Counted from the stretch's first letter, positions 6,731-17,794 are shown. The stretch: 33,244 bases of DNA from Verrucomicrobium sp. BvORR106 (GCF_000739655.1 NZ_BATR01000049.1:1-33244); one strand, 5' to 3'. The notes: a model not told the origin generated them from the letters alone. Numbers and translations: made by a program.

Positions 6731-8263
6731 ATGAGCAGCATCCTCCAGGAGATTGAAACCGAAATCGCCGGACTGAAGACTTCCGTCACCAGATCCAATG
6801 TTGGCGTGGTGCGGGAAATCGGCGACGGCGTTGCCAAGATCGAAGGTTTGAGCGATGTGATGCTCAACGAAATGATCGAGTTCCCCGGCGGTCTGTACGG
6901 CCTGGCACTCAACCTGGAAGAGACCGAAGTCGGTGCAATTCTTCTCGGTGACGGTCTGAACATCAAGGAAGGCGACGAAGTCAAGACCACGGGCCGTCTG
7001 CTCGAAGTGCCAGTGGGTAACGGCGTGCTGGGCCGTGTGGTGAACTCCCTCGGTCAGCCTCTCGACGGCAAGGGTGACATCAAAGGCGACGCCTTCTACC
7101 CTGTTGAGAAGATCGCTCCTGGTATCGTTAAGCGTAAGTCCGTGAGCGTGCCCCTCCAGACGGGCATCATGTCCGTGGACGCGATGATCCCGATCGGCCG
7201 TGGCCAGCGTGAGCTCATCATCGGTGACCGCTCCACCGGCAAGACCACCATCGCCGTGGACACCATCACCTCCCAGGCCCGCCAGAACAAGGCCGCCGAG
7301 GAAGGTCAGCTTCAGGGCCACAAGCGCGTGATCTGCATTTACGTCGCCGTCGGTCAGAAGCAGGCGAACATCGCCCGCGTGATCAAGACTCTCGAAGACG
7401 CCGGTGCGCTTCCCTACACGATCATCGTGAGCGCCTCCGCCGCTGACTCCGCCACGAACCAGTACCTCGCTCCTTACGCTGGTTGCGCCATGGGTGAGTA
7501 CTTCATGGACAAGGGCGAAGACGTTCTCATCATCTTCGACGACCTTTCCAAGCACGCCGTGGCTTATCGCCAGGTGTCCCTGGTGCTCCGCCGCCCCTCC
7601 GGCCGTGAAGCTTATCCCGGTGACGTGTTCTACCTCCACAGCCGCCTTCTTGAGCGCTCCGCCCGTCTTTCCGACGCTGCCGGTGGTGGTTCCATGACGG
7701 CACTGCCGATCATTGAGACGCAGGCTGGTGACGTGTCCGCGTACATCCCGACGAACGTGATTTCCATCACGGACGGCCAGATCTTCCTCGAAACCGACCT
7801 CTTCTACCAAGGCGTGCGTCCGGCCATCTCCGTGGGTCTCTCCGTGTCCCGCGTGGGTTCCGCCGCCCAGACCAAGGCCATCAAGAAGGTCTCCGGCACG
7901 ACCAAGCTCGACCTCGCCCAGTTCCGCGAACTCGCCGCCTTCGCCCAGTTCGGTTCCGACCTCGACGCCGCCACCAAGGCCAAGCTCGACCGCGGTCAGC
8001 GCATCGTGGAGCTCTTCAAGCAGGGTCAGTACAATCCGAAGTCCCTTGAGATCATGGCCTCCATTCTCTGGGCCATGCAGAACGGTGGCTTCGATGACAT
8101 CTCCGTTGACCGCGTGAAGGAGTTCCAGGCCAAGTTCGAAGAATTCCTTGAGACCCGCAAGTCCTCCTACCTCGACAAGCTTCGCAATGCGAAGGAGCTC
8201 AAGGAAGACATCGTGGCGGAACTCAAGACCGCCCTCGCTGACTTCAAAGCCAGCTGGAAGTAA
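6731..8263 (+). CDS. atpA: F1 ATP synthase subunit alpha
   Basis: Non-catalytic nucleotide-binding subunit of the F1 hexamer, 510 aa, the normal length. The N-terminal beta-barrel covers roughly residues 25-95. The P-loop is GDRSTGKT at 165-172, where almost all relatives have GDRQTGKT (Gln to Ser). The Walker B region reads [26 protein letters not shown] carries the arginine finger that reaches into the beta active site. The C-terminal helical domain ends in LADFKASWK. Codon use is strongly C-ending, as expected for a highly expressed gene. Confidence 0.98.
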   Translation: MSSILQEIETEIAGLKTSVTRSNVGVVREIGDGVAKIEGLSDVMLNEMIEFPGGLYGLALNLEETEVGAILLGDGLNIKEGDEVKTTGRLLEVPVGNGVLGRVVNSLGQPLDGKGDIKGDAFYPVEKIAPGIVKRKSVSVPLQTGIMSVDAMIPIGRGQRELIIGDRSTGKTTIAVDTITSQARQNKAAEEGQLQGHKRVICIYVAVGQKQANIARVIKTLEDAGALPYTIIVSASAADSATNQYLAPYAGCAMGEYFMDKGEDVLIIFDDLSKHAVAYRQVSLVLRRPSGREAYPGDVFYLHSRLLERSARLSDAAGGGSMTALPIIETQAGDVSAYIPTNVISITDGQIFLETDLFYQGVRPAISVGLSVSRVGSAAQTKAIKKVSGTTKLDLAQFRELAAFAQFGSDLDAATKAKLDRGQRIVELFKQGQYNPKSLEIMASILWAMQNGGFDDISVDRVKEFQAKFEEFLETRKSSYLDKLRNAKELKEDIVAELKTALADFKASWK

Positions 8264-8290
8264 GCCCAAGCCAGCCCCGGCCTGCCCCCC

Positions 8291-8309
8291 CGGGCGGAAG
8301 TCCCGCCCG
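8291..8309 (+). promoter_or_regulatory. Intercistronic hairpin between atpA and atpG
   Basis: Inverted repeat CGGGCGG-AAGTC-CCGCCCG (7-bp stem) in the 86-base gap, with GC-rich flanks and no T-run. It is weaker than the hairpin after atpE. It may be an RNA-stability element, or simply the product of GC-rich intergenic sequence. Confidence 0.35.
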
Positions 8310-8349
8310 CCGCTCCCCGCCATCCTGACACCGGAACGCAACACCCCAG

Positions 8350-9240
8350 ATGCCCAGCACCCGCGACATTCGCCGACGCATCAAGTCGGTTAAAAACACG
8401 GCCCAGATCACGAAGGCCATGCAGCTCGTGGCCGCTTCCAAAATGAAGCGCGCCCAGGATCAGGCCTTGGCCGGCCGTTCCTACGCGGAACTGCTCAACA
8501 AGGTGCTTGTGAGCCTGAAGGACAAGACGGGTGACCTCGTCCACCCCCTTCTGGAAGAGCGTGAAGGCAATCGCGAACTCATCCTCGTGGTGAGCACGGA
8601 CAAGGGTCTTTGCGGTGGTCTCAACACCAACCTCCTGCGCAAGGTGATTGAGCAGACCAAGGGTGGCGATGTGGCCTTCATCACCGTGGGCAGCAAGCTG
8701 CGCAACTCCCTCGGCAAGCTCAAAAAGAATCTGGTCGCTGACTTCGGCGTCAAGGATCCGGTCAAGTTTGCTGAAACCCGCCCGGTCTCCCGCTTCCTCA
8801 TCCAGCAGTTCCTGGACGGCAAGTATGACCGCGTGAAGGTCGCCTTCACCAACTTCGTCAACGTGCTCCGCCAGGAGCCCCTGATCGAAACCGTCCTTCC
8901 TGTCAGCCCGGTCACGATCGGCAAGCCCAAGGATTTCGAAGGCATGGGGGCGGACGTTCCGCCATCCGCCGCCGCCGTTGGCCAGGAATACCTTTTCGAG
9001 CCCAACCCGCTTGCGGTCTTCGACCAGGTGCTCCCCCAGTACATCGATTACATGGTGTACCAGATGATTCTTGAAGCCCGTGCCTCCGAGCACAGCTCGC
9101 GGATGGTGGCCATGAAGAGCGCCACGGACAACGCGAAGTCGATGATCAAGGACCTGACGCTCGAGTACAACAAACTGCGCCAGGCCAGCATCACCAACGA
9201 ACTGCTGGAAATCACCACCGCCATGAAGGCGCTGGAATAG
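8350..9240 (+). CDS. atpG: F1 ATP synthase subunit gamma
   Basis: Central rotating shaft of F1, 296 aa. The N-terminus MPSTRDIRRRIKSVKNTAQI followed by TKAMQLVAASKMKRAQ is the invariant gamma coiled-coil segment. The middle Rossmann-like part begins with LILVVSTDKGLCGGLNTNL. The C-terminal helix carries SEHSSRMVAMKSATDNAKSM and LEITTAMKAL, the part that contacts beta. Gene order and length are normal. Confidence 0.97.
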   Translation: MPSTRDIRRRIKSVKNTAQITKAMQLVAASKMKRAQDQALAGRSYAELLNKVLVSLKDKTGDLVHPLLEEREGNRELILVVSTDKGLCGGLNTNLLRKVIEQTKGGDVAFITVGSKLRNSLGKLKKNLVADFGVKDPVKFAETRPVSRFLIQQFLDGKYDRVKVAFTNFVNVLRQEPLIETVLPVSPVTIGKPKDFEGMGADVPPSAAAVGQEYLFEPNPLAVFDQVLPQYIDYMVYQMILEARASEHSSRMVAMKSATDNAKSMIKDLTLEYNKLRQASITNELLEITTAMKALE

Positions 9241-9248
9241 CCTCCTGA

Positions 9249-10727
<1,479 letters not shown>

Positions 10728-10742
10728 TGCTGTTTCCTCAAG

Positions 10743-10787
10743 CCGGGTTTCGAGCACGTGGAGCATCCCTCCCCGGCTGAAACCCGG
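10743..10787 (+). promoter_or_regulatory. Intercistronic inverted repeat between atpD and atpC
   Basis: CCGGGTTTC (10743-10751) pairs with GAAACCCGG (10779-10787) across a 27-base loop. It is followed by the pyrimidine-rich TTCGTTTCTCCCTTTTCTG. It lies in the 107-base gap and could lower atpC expression relative to atpD or protect the upstream message. Found by eye; no folding energy was computed. Confidence 0.45.
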
Positions 10788-10834
10788 TTCGTTTCTCCCT
10801 TTTCTGCGTCCAAACCGACCACCTTCCCTTCCAG

Positions 10835-11257
10835 ATGTCCCTCAAGCTCGAAATCGTCACTCCTGAAAAGCGCGTGTTCTCTGATACGGTGGACACCGTC
10901 GTGCTTCCGGGCAGCGAAGGTGAACTGGGTGTGCTCGAGTCTCACGTGCCCCTCGTCACCGCCCTTCATCCCGGCGAGTTGGCCTACACCAAGGAAGGCA
11001 CCGTCCAGCACCTCGCGGTCGGCACCGGCTTCGTCGAGATCACCGGACATCGCGTGGCCGTCCTCACCGACATGGCCATGGCGGAGAGCGACATCGATGA
11101 GAAGGCCGTTGAAGAGGCCCTCAAACGTGCCGAAGAAACCGTTGAGAAGCTCAAGAATTCTCCTGACGTCGGCGGTGAAGAACTCGCCACGGTCATGGCC
11201 AGCATTCAGCGCTCCACGGCCCAGCTTCGGGTGAAGCGCCGCCGCAACTCGCTGTAA
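10835..11257 (+). CDS. atpC: F1 ATP synthase subunit epsilon
   Basis: Rotor subunit that links gamma to the c-ring and can inhibit ATP hydrolysis; 140 aa. The N-terminal beta-sandwich is clear (LKLEIVTPEKRVFSD, VVLPGSEGELGVLESHVPL, VGTGFVEITGHRVAVLTD). A C-terminal helical hairpin (residues 90-140) holds the regulatory part. It is the last gene of the operon and is followed by a rho-independent terminator. Confidence 0.96.
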   Translation: MSLKLEIVTPEKRVFSDTVDTVVLPGSEGELGVLESHVPLVTALHPGELAYTKEGTVQHLAVGTGFVEITGHRVAVLTDMAMAESDIDEKAVEEALKRAEETVEKLKNSPDVGGEELATVMASIQRSTAQLRVKRRRNSL

Positions 11258-11286
11258 GTCATTCCGTTTACTGCCCGCCGTTTTTC

Positions 11287-11331
11287 AAATGGATGCCGTG
11301 GTGCCGAGCGCACTGTGGCATCCATTTTTGT
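11287..11331 (+). terminator. Rho-independent terminator of the atp operon
   Basis: Perfect 11-bp inverted repeat AAATGGATGCC (11287-11297) / GGCATCCATTT (11317-11327), running straight into TTTTTGTTTTG. It lies 30 bases after the atpC stop, where the operon is expected to end. Confidence 0.85.
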
Positions 11332-11333
11332 TT

Positions 11334-11680
11334 TGCCCGCCTGCTTCGCGGGAGACGCGAGATAAAAAGACTCCAGGCATCATGCGCGACGAGGCGGTCA
11401 GTAAAAGGAGCGAGGGACATTCTTGTCCTGGTTCGCCACAAACGTCCCATGAGTGTGCCATAGAGATCTCGTGGCCAAGCCATCTGGGTGTGACGCTGTA
11501 GGCCCCACGCGGCAAGCGGAGCGCTCGCCCTACAGCGTCAATAACCTCAGACCGTCCAATCGGCATCTGCCCGTCACCCCCTCCGCTCCCAACCCGACGG
11601 GGACCGTCGGACTACTCCCGCAGCGTCGCCACGGGTGTAGTCCGGACGTGCCGTCCGGCTCAGTCGCCGCACCCCGCCAG
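11334..11680 (+). repeat. Composite multi-hairpin intergenic repeat, copy B
   Basis: Second copy of the composite element seen at 3447-3836, in the same orientation and again downstream of a plus-strand gene. Module 1: CCCGC/GCGGG at 11336-11352. Module 2: about 11401-11453, with GGACA-TTCT-TGTCC. Module 3: 11491-11540, bounded by a perfect 12-bp inverted repeat TGACGCTGTAGG/CCTACAGCGTCA. Module 4: about 11578-11675, with CCGACGG/CCGTCGG, GGACTACTCCCG paired to CGGGTGTAGTCC with one mismatch, and GGAC/GTCC. Spacers between modules differ from copy A while the modules themselves are well conserved. The rest of the gap to 11829 is pyrimidine-rich and shows no gene. Confidence 0.8.
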
Positions 11681-11829
11681 GTCAAATCCACCCCATCCCA
11701 TTCTCTCCCCGCCGTCTCCCATCCTTCCCTCCCTCCCCACCCCCTCCGGAGAATCTGCAATTCAGACTGGCGCACGCTCCCGCGTCTGGTTAACTGCAAG
11801 CTGGCGGATAAAACCACCGCCGGGCACCC

Positions 11830-12738
11830 TTGAAAAAAGTCCTCCAGCGCATCTTCCAATCCCTCGCCCTGTGCTTCATCGCCGCGGCCTGCGGAGCCTC
11901 TGGCAACCAGCCAGACACCGCCAGCCCCTCCAGCGTGTGGCGCGTGGAAAAGGATGGGAAGCACGTCTATCTGGCGGGCACCATCCACCTGCTGAGAAAG
12001 GCGGACTACCCGCTGCCGGCCGTCTTCGAACAGGCCTACGCCGATAGCTCCAAGCTCGTGTTTGAACTCCCGCCCGGCAGCGATGAAAACAGCCAGGTGG
12101 CCAGTCGCATGCGCCAGCTCGGCATGTACACCGGGGATGACGAACTGGGCCTCCATGTCAGCGCCGCCACCATGCAGAAGGTGCGCAAGTGGGCTTCAGA
12201 AAAGGGCCTGCAGGAGTCGGTCGTGAAGAAGTTCCGCCCTTGGTTCCTGTCCCTCACCATCGCCGCCACGGAGTACCAGATCCTGGGTGCCGATCCTGCT
12301 CGCGGGGTGGATACCTACTTTGAAAAGAAGGCCAAGGCCGACAACAAACCGGGGGAAGGGCTGGAGTCGGTCGAGTTCCAGCTTGGTATCTTCGCCAAGC
12401 TCAGTGAGCACCTGCAGGAGAATCTGCTGGAGCAGACCCTGGGAGAATCTGAGACCCTGCCCAAGGACTTTGACGAGCTGATCGTGGCCTGGCGCAAAGG
12501 GCAAAGCGACAAGCTTCAAGAGCTGCTGTTTCGCGATGCCGACAAGTACCCGGAGCTGCTGGAGGAGTTCCTCCTCAAACGCAACAAGGCCTGGGTGGCC
12601 CCCATCCTGAAGTACATCGAGCGGAATGAGAAGGTGATGATCCTCGTCGGGGCCGGACACCTCGGCGGCAAAGGCGGCGTGATCGATCTGCTCAAGGAAA
12701 AAGGCTGCACGGTGACTCAGGTGTCCGCGACGCCATAG
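11830..12738 (+). CDS. TraB/GumN-family lipoprotein
   Basis: A 302-aa protein starting at TTG (11830), the only start that keeps the Lys-Lys-led signal peptide MKKVLQRIFQSLALCFIAAAC. Cys21 may be a lipobox cysteine, though the preceding residues are a weak match. The body matches the TraB/GumN (PF01963-type) fold: VWRVEKDGKHVYLAGTIHLL near 36-55 with the GTIH motif, FELPPGS, RGVDTYF, and the C-terminal MILVGAGHLGGKGGVIDLL with the GxGHL motif. The family is proposed to be metal-dependent proteases related to Tiki, but function in bacteria is poorly defined. The gene is monocistronic and convergent with the next gene across 40 bases. Confidence 0.85.
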   Translation: MKKVLQRIFQSLALCFIAAACGASGNQPDTASPSSVWRVEKDGKHVYLAGTIHLLRKADYPLPAVFEQAYADSSKLVFELPPGSDENSQVASRMRQLGMYTGDDELGLHVSAATMQKVRKWASEKGLQESVVKKFRPWFLSLTIAATEYQILGADPARGVDTYFEKKAKADNKPGEGLESVEFQLGIFAKLSEHLQENLLEQTLGESETLPKDFDELIVAWRKGQSDKLQELLFRDADKYPELLEEFLLKRNKAWVAPILKYIERNEKVMILVGAGHLGGKGGVIDLLKEKGCTVTQVSATP

Positions 12739-12778
12739 ATCAGCCGCGGGCGTCAGTCTGCCGCCGACAAGGCAGCGA

Positions 12779-13378
12779 TCACTTCTTCCGGCGGAACACT
12801 GCCACGTGCTTGTCCACGTGTTTGCCCGGCGTCAGGAGTTTCCTCGCCAGCGGATTGTGCGTCGTGCTCACCAGCTCCGCGCCCATGCTCTGCAGGGCAC
12901 CCAGGGCCAGCTCATGCTCCTTGTCGAAGTAGCTGGTGATGACCAGGAGGCCTTCCTCATCCATTTTACTCAGACCCTGCTCGAAGATCTTCTTCCACAG
13001 CTCCGGTCCGTGCCAGTAGTTCTGGTGACGCAGCAGGACCATGTTGAAGTCCTCACCCACCTGCTTGTGCAGGTGGAGCTTGGTCGCGTCCTCCAGCAGA
13101 AACTCGGCCGGCAAATTCGCGTGGTTCGCCCGGGCCTGGAGGATCTCGCGAATCCGGATGTCCGCCCCCACCAGATTGACCTGGCCTGTCGTTTGGGACT
13201 GGCCAAACTTCACCAGCGTTTCTGCCTCATCACATCGACCACAGGCCAGGTTCAGCACCCGCAGATCTCCGGTGGGAGGCAGATGCAGATGAGGAGCCAC
13301 CGAACCTTGAAGAAGGTTGGTCAATACGGCCATGTCCCCGGCGATGGGGTTGGGATCATCAAGAGGAGACTGGGACAT
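12779..13378 (-). CDS. Class I SAM-dependent methyltransferase
   Basis: A 199-aa Rossmann-fold methyltransferase. Motif I is VLNLACGRCDEAETL, an unusual variant in which the Gly-rich loop reads ACGRCDE. The acidic motif II is GADIRIREI, and a later segment FNMVLLRHQNYW corresponds to motif IV. The substrate is unknown. It lies 39 bases downstream of trpB on the same strand and is probably co-transcribed with it, but nothing ties its activity to tryptophan. Confidence 0.75.
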   Translation of the reverse strand: MSQSPLDDPNPIAGDMAVLTNLLQGSVAPHLHLPPTGDLRVLNLACGRCDEAETLVKFGQSQTTGQVNLVGADIRIREILQARANHANLPAEFLLEDATKLHLHKQVGEDFNMVLLRHQNYWHGPELWKKIFEQGLSKMDEEGLLVITSYFDKEHELALGALQSMGAELVSTTHNPLARKLLTPGKHVDKHVAVFRRKK

Positions 13379-13417
13379 GGCGATGGAGCAGAGCAGAACG
13401 GGGCTGGGGAGGCAGGG

Positions 13418-14644
<1,227 letters not shown>

Positions 14645-14710
14645 GGCGGGGAGGTGAGTCTATCGCAATTCCATCGCGGCTCAAAGGGTTGTTGCATTGA
14701 TGCTTCCGCT

Positions 14711-15745
14711 TCACCCCTCCAATTGGAAGTCTTGTTGCGCCAGCACGGCATTGAGCGCCTTTCGATACGGGCTGGGCATGGGCAGGGCGTCCAGGCTGGC
14801 CAGGGGGATCCACTGCAGGCCTGCGGCGGCGGCGGCCTCGGCCTTTTCCGGAGGAGCATGCACCCAGAGATCCACTTTGTACCGGGTGATGGTGTACTTG
14901 GACCGGTGCAACACTGGCGGTTGTTGTTTCGCCTCAGCAGGGAGCTCAGGCAGCTTCCACAGGCCGGTGCGACGTTGTCCAGACTCCTGCTGGAGGAGCA
15001 CCCCCTGCGGACCGGTTTGAAAATACACGCGCTCCGTCACGGCCGTGATCACCGTCTGCTTGCTCTTCACCGGGAGACTCGCGGGCTCGCGGGTGAGGCA
15101 GTGCGGTTGCACCGGGCAGGCATCGCAGTTGGGCGCGCTGACGCGGCAGATCGTCTGGCCCAGTTCCATCAGCGCGCTGTTGAAGACACGGGGGCTCTTG
15201 GCCGCCTCCACCAGCGCCCGGGATCGGGTCCAGAGTCGGGCCATGCCCTCCCGGCTGTCCACTGGCGTGGCATCGTCCCACACGCGGGAGAGCACCCGGG
15301 CCACGTTGCCATCCACAATCGGAGCCGCCGCATCGTGGGCAAAGCTGCACACCGCCCCCGCCGTATAGTCACCCACTCCGGGCAGGGCGCGCACGCCTTC
15401 CAGCGTGGTCGGGAACACGCCGCCATGCTCGCCCTCCACCTGCTTGGCCATCTGTTGCAGGAAGCGGGCGCGGCGGTAGTAGCCCAGCCCTTCCCAGACG
15501 CGCAACACCTCCGCTTCATCCGCCACCGCCAGCGTCGCGGTATTGGGGAACCGCTCCATCCAGCGGGCGTAGTAGCCCCGGTCCAGCACCGTGGTGATCT
15601 GCGTCTGCTGCAGCATCATTTCCGAGACCAGAATGGCATACGGATCCGTCGTCCGCCGCCAGGGGTAATCCCGGCCGGACACCGCAAACCAGGCCTCCAG
15701 GGCATGCGCGATTTTGGCAGGGTTGGGCTCGATGACTTTTTTCAC
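14711..15745 (-). CDS. mutY: A/G-specific adenine glycosylase
   Basis: Removes adenine mispaired with 8-oxoguanine. The catalytic Glu lies in VSEMMLQQTQ, the helix-hairpin-helix in VRALPGVGDYTAGAV, and the family segment VDGNVARVLSR follows. The iron-sulfur cluster motif is complete (C-x6-C-x2-C-x5-C: CRVSAPNC-DA-C-PVQPH-C). The C-terminal ~120 residues are a NUDIX-like 8-oxoG-recognition domain. I chose a GTG start at 15745 because it puts PWR about 27 residues in, as in E. coli MutY, and leaves a 91-base gap to the divergent rnhC. A TTG at 15760 and ATGs at 15838 and 15853 are in frame, but the ATGs would overlap the rnhC start and add a tail with no homology signal. Confidence 0.93.
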   Translation of the reverse strand: MKKVIEPNPAKIAHALEAWFAVSGRDYPWRRTTDPYAILVSEMMLQQTQITTVLDRGYYARWMERFPNTATLAVADEAEVLRVWEGLGYYRRARFLQQMAKQVEGEHGGVFPTTLEGVRALPGVGDYTAGAVCSFAHDAAAPIVDGNVARVLSRVWDDATPVDSREGMARLWTRSRALVEAAKSPRVFNSALMELGQTICRVSAPNCDACPVQPHCLTREPASLPVKSKQTVITAVTERVYFQTGPQGVLLQQESGQRRTGLWKLPELPAEAKQQPPVLHRSKYTITRYKVDLWVHAPPEKAEAAAAAGLQWIPLASLDALPMPSPYRKALNAVLAQQDFQLEG

Positions 15746-15836
15746 AGGCAGGGAAATCAATCGTGAAGAAACCGGGATGCGGAGTGGGATTTCAAGCTTA
15801 ACCTGCGGAGTTTCACGTCTTTTGCCCAGACCTTCC

Positions 15837-16754
15837 ATGCCCGCCCTCACCACCTATACCAAAGTGCTCACGGAACTCCAGGCTGCCAAGCTCCGGACGG
15901 TGCTGGCGGCGAAGGGCTTCAAGTTCACGGAGAAGCCCTACTGCCTGTACGCGGCGGAGGGGACCAAGGTGAACGTGGCCGTGTATGAAAAGGGGCCCAA
16001 GATCGTCGCCCAGGGCAAGGGCGTGGAGGAGTTCATTACTTTTACCCTCGAACCCGAAGTGCTCGGGGTCGCCGAGCTCGGGTATGAGGAGGTGAACCAG
16101 CCGGAAATGTTCGAGCCCCACCTCGGGATCGATGAAAGCGGCAAGGGCGATTTTTTCGGCCCGCTGGTTATCGCAGGTGCCTACGTGGAGGCATCCATGG
16201 CACGCAAGTTGCGCGATATGGGGGTGATGGACAGCAAACGCATTGGCAGTGACGCCCGGATCGAAGCAATCGCCGGGGACATGCGCGCAGCCCGGGTGGT
16301 GCATGAGGTCATCGTCATCGGGCCGGAGCGCTACAACGAACTCTACACCAAGTTTGGCAACCTGAACCGCCTCCTCGCCTGGGGGCACGCCCGCGTGATC
16401 GAGAACCTGTTGGAGCGGGTACCCGACTGCCCGATGGCCCTGTCTGACCAGTTCGCCAACCCGCGGGTGCTTCAGAGCGCCCTGTTGGAAAAGGGGAAAA
16501 CCATCGACCTCCAGCAGCGCACCAAGGCGGAGAGCGACCCCGCGGTGGCGGCGGCTTCCATCTTCGCCCGGGAGAAATTTGTGCGCTGGCTCAAGGAGGC
16601 GGGAGACCGGCTCGGCATCGTCCTGCCCAAGGGGGCCTCACCTGCGGTAAAGCAGGCGGGAGCGGAGCTTATCCGCAAGCACGGGGCCGATATTTTGCCA
16701 AAAGTGGCAAAGATGCATTTCAAGACCGCCATTGAGGTTGCAGCAATTGCATGA
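15837..16754 (+). CDS. rnhC: Ribonuclease HIII
   Basis: Endonuclease that cuts the RNA strand of RNA-DNA hybrids; 305 aa from the ATG at 15837. The N-terminal ~90 residues form the TBP-like substrate-binding domain typical of HIII enzymes (LAAKGFKF, YCLYAAEGTKVNVAVYEKG). The catalytic domain opens with HLGIDESGKGDFFGPLVIAG, with acidic residues D99 and E100 and a further Asp at 132 in MDSKR; ALSDQFANP lies later. The frame is open upstream to 15714, but that part overlaps mutY and lacks family signal. The stop overlaps a small open frame by ATGA. Confidence 0.95.
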   Translation: MPALTTYTKVLTELQAAKLRTVLAAKGFKFTEKPYCLYAAEGTKVNVAVYEKGPKIVAQGKGVEEFITFTLEPEVLGVAELGYEEVNQPEMFEPHLGIDESGKGDFFGPLVIAGAYVEASMARKLRDMGVMDSKRIGSDARIEAIAGDMRAARVVHEVIVIGPERYNELYTKFGNLNRLLAWGHARVIENLLERVPDCPMALSDQFANPRVLQSALLEKGKTIDLQQRTKAESDPAVAAASIFAREKFVRWLKEAGDRLGIVLPKGASPAVKQAGAELIRKHGADILPKVAKMHFKTAIEVAAIA

Positions 16755-16760
16755 TATTTT
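16732..16760 (+). promoter_or_regulatory. Candidate sigma-70 promoter for the HU-family gene
   Basis: TTGAGG (16732-16737), 17-base spacer, TATTTT (16755-16760), about 107 bases before the HU ATG and overlapping the end of rnhC. If real, it would give a leader of about 100 nt that holds the small open frame at 16751-16879. Assigned by eye. Confidence 0.35.
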
Positions 16761-16879
16761 CTCTGGAGACCCTTGGAAAGCTGGTTTATGAGTACCTCAC
16801 GACCAGCGATCTGCAAAAGTTCCTGTCTGCCGTTCGAAAATCAGCCAAGCAACCTGTTACAGGCTTATGTCAACCGTAA
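16751..16879 (+). CDS. Possible 42-aa small ORF between rnhC and the HU gene
   Basis: The frame starts at an ATG sharing ATGA with the rnhC stop and ends 13 bases inside the HU gene, in another frame. The peptide begins MIFSLETLGKLVYEYLTTSD and continues with LQKFLSAVRKSAKQ. It has a balanced, helix-forming composition unlike the Pro/Arg/Ser-rich noise frames of this GC-rich genome. Both overlaps are of the kind seen with translational coupling, so it could be a small protein or a leader peptide that couples translation to HU. I recognise no family. Without conservation evidence, chance remains a serious alternative. Confidence 0.3.
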   Translation: MIFSLETLGKLVYEYLTTSDLQKFLSAVRKSAKQPVTGLCQP

Positions 16880-17181
16880 CCAAACGTGATCTGGTGGTAG
16901 AATTGAGCAACCGTACGGGTTTGACGCAGAGTCAGGCCTTCGACCTCTTTCAACAGGCTCTCGACCTCATCACTGAGGAGCTCGCGAAGGGCAACGAGGT
17001 CACCCTCCGTCGTTTTGGCACCTTCGAGGTGCGGGTGACGAAGCCCAAGATTGGCCGCAATCCCAACAAGCCGGGTTCGGAAATGCAGATCCCGCCGCGC
17101 ACCGTGGTGCGCTTCAAGCCGGGCAAGGAAATGAAAGCGCAAGTGGGAGCTGTGCCTCCCACGAACGTGCCCGAGGACTGA
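16867..17181 (+). CDS. HU/IHF-family DNA-binding protein
   Basis: Small nucleoid protein of 104 aa that bends or wraps DNA as a dimer. The N-terminal helices (TKRDLVVELSNRTGLTQSQA), the FGTFEV strand and the arm motif GRNPNKPGSEMQIPPRTVVR with FKPGKEMK are all typical. The arm region contains the conserved Arg-Asn-Pro. A ~12-residue Val/Pro/Glu tail follows the core. Whether it is HU or one IHF subunit cannot be decided from the sequence; the unpaired single gene favours an HU-like homodimer. Confidence 0.93.
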   Translation: MSTVTKRDLVVELSNRTGLTQSQAFDLFQQALDLITEELAKGNEVTLRRFGTFEVRVTKPKIGRNPNKPGSEMQIPPRTVVRFKPGKEMKAQVGAVPPTNVPED

Positions 17182-17197
17182 GTCCTTTCCCGGCAGG

Positions 17198-17794
17198 CTA
17201 CGCGCAATCCTCTGACGGGGCGGCTTTGACCGCCTCATACACGAAGGCGGGCGGCAGATTGCCCCAGACCGTGGAGCTGGTCCGCAGCTCCACACATCGA
17301 TCTTGGAGCAGCGCCCGGAATCGCTGCCCCTGAGGCAGCATGTGAAACCCCGCGTAGGCAAAGGTGACGAACACCCCGCCCGGGCGCAGCCTGGGCAGCA
17401 CGTGATCGAGGATCGCCGTCTGCAGACTCTCGGGGAAGTTGGTCCACGGCAGGCCGCTCACAATGCTGTCGAACCCGCAGTCCGGTCCCAGGACGCCTGC
17501 AAAGTCGAACTCCTGACACGGGGCCGCCTCAAATCGCATGCGCGGATGCTGCTGGCGCAGTTGGTCCACGAAGGTCTGATTGAGCTCGATGCCCAGATAG
17601 CTGGCACCTTGCGGCAGCACCTCATCGATCGCCGTCGTGAACGCACCTGTGCCCGGCCCCAACTCCAGCACGGAGCGGGCCTTTGCCACCTGGGCGCATT
17701 CTACCATGCGCTTGGCCAGCGCGGGCGAGGACGGCGCGATCGCCCCGGTGGTCTGCCAATTGGTCAAGAACTGCTGAAAAAATCTCCACGACAT
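17198..17794 (-). CDS. PmtA-like class I SAM-dependent methyltransferase
   Basis: A 198-aa methyltransferase resembling phospholipid N-methyltransferases (PmtA) and related rRNA-dimethylase-like proteins. The N-terminal segment FFQQFLTNWQTTGAIAPSS is the family's amphipathic membrane-binding start. Motif I is VLELGPGTGAFTTAI, the acidic loop is YLGIELN, and SGLPWTNFPESL is the post-motif catalytic stretch. The C-terminus NLPPAFVYEA is also typical of the PmtA group. The likely substrate is phosphatidylethanolamine at the inner membrane, but this is inferred from family only. It is convergent with the HU gene (16-base gap) and divergent from the lipoprotein gene. Confidence 0.75.
   Translation of the reverse strand: MSWRFFQQFLTNWQTTGAIAPSSPALAKRMVECAQVAKARSVLELGPGTGAFTTAIDEVLPQGASYLGIELNQTFVDQLRQQHPRMRFEAAPCQEFDFAGVLGPDCGFDSIVSGLPWTNFPESLQTAILDHVLPRLRPGGVFVTFAYAGFHMLPQGQRFRALLQDRCVELRTSSTVWGNLPPAFVYEAVKAAPSEDCA

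Noticed and set aside
6644-8344. A 566-codon minus-strand frame opposite atpA
   Set aside because: Antisense to atpA, with low-complexity Gly/Leu/His composition and no motif; a codon-bias artefact.
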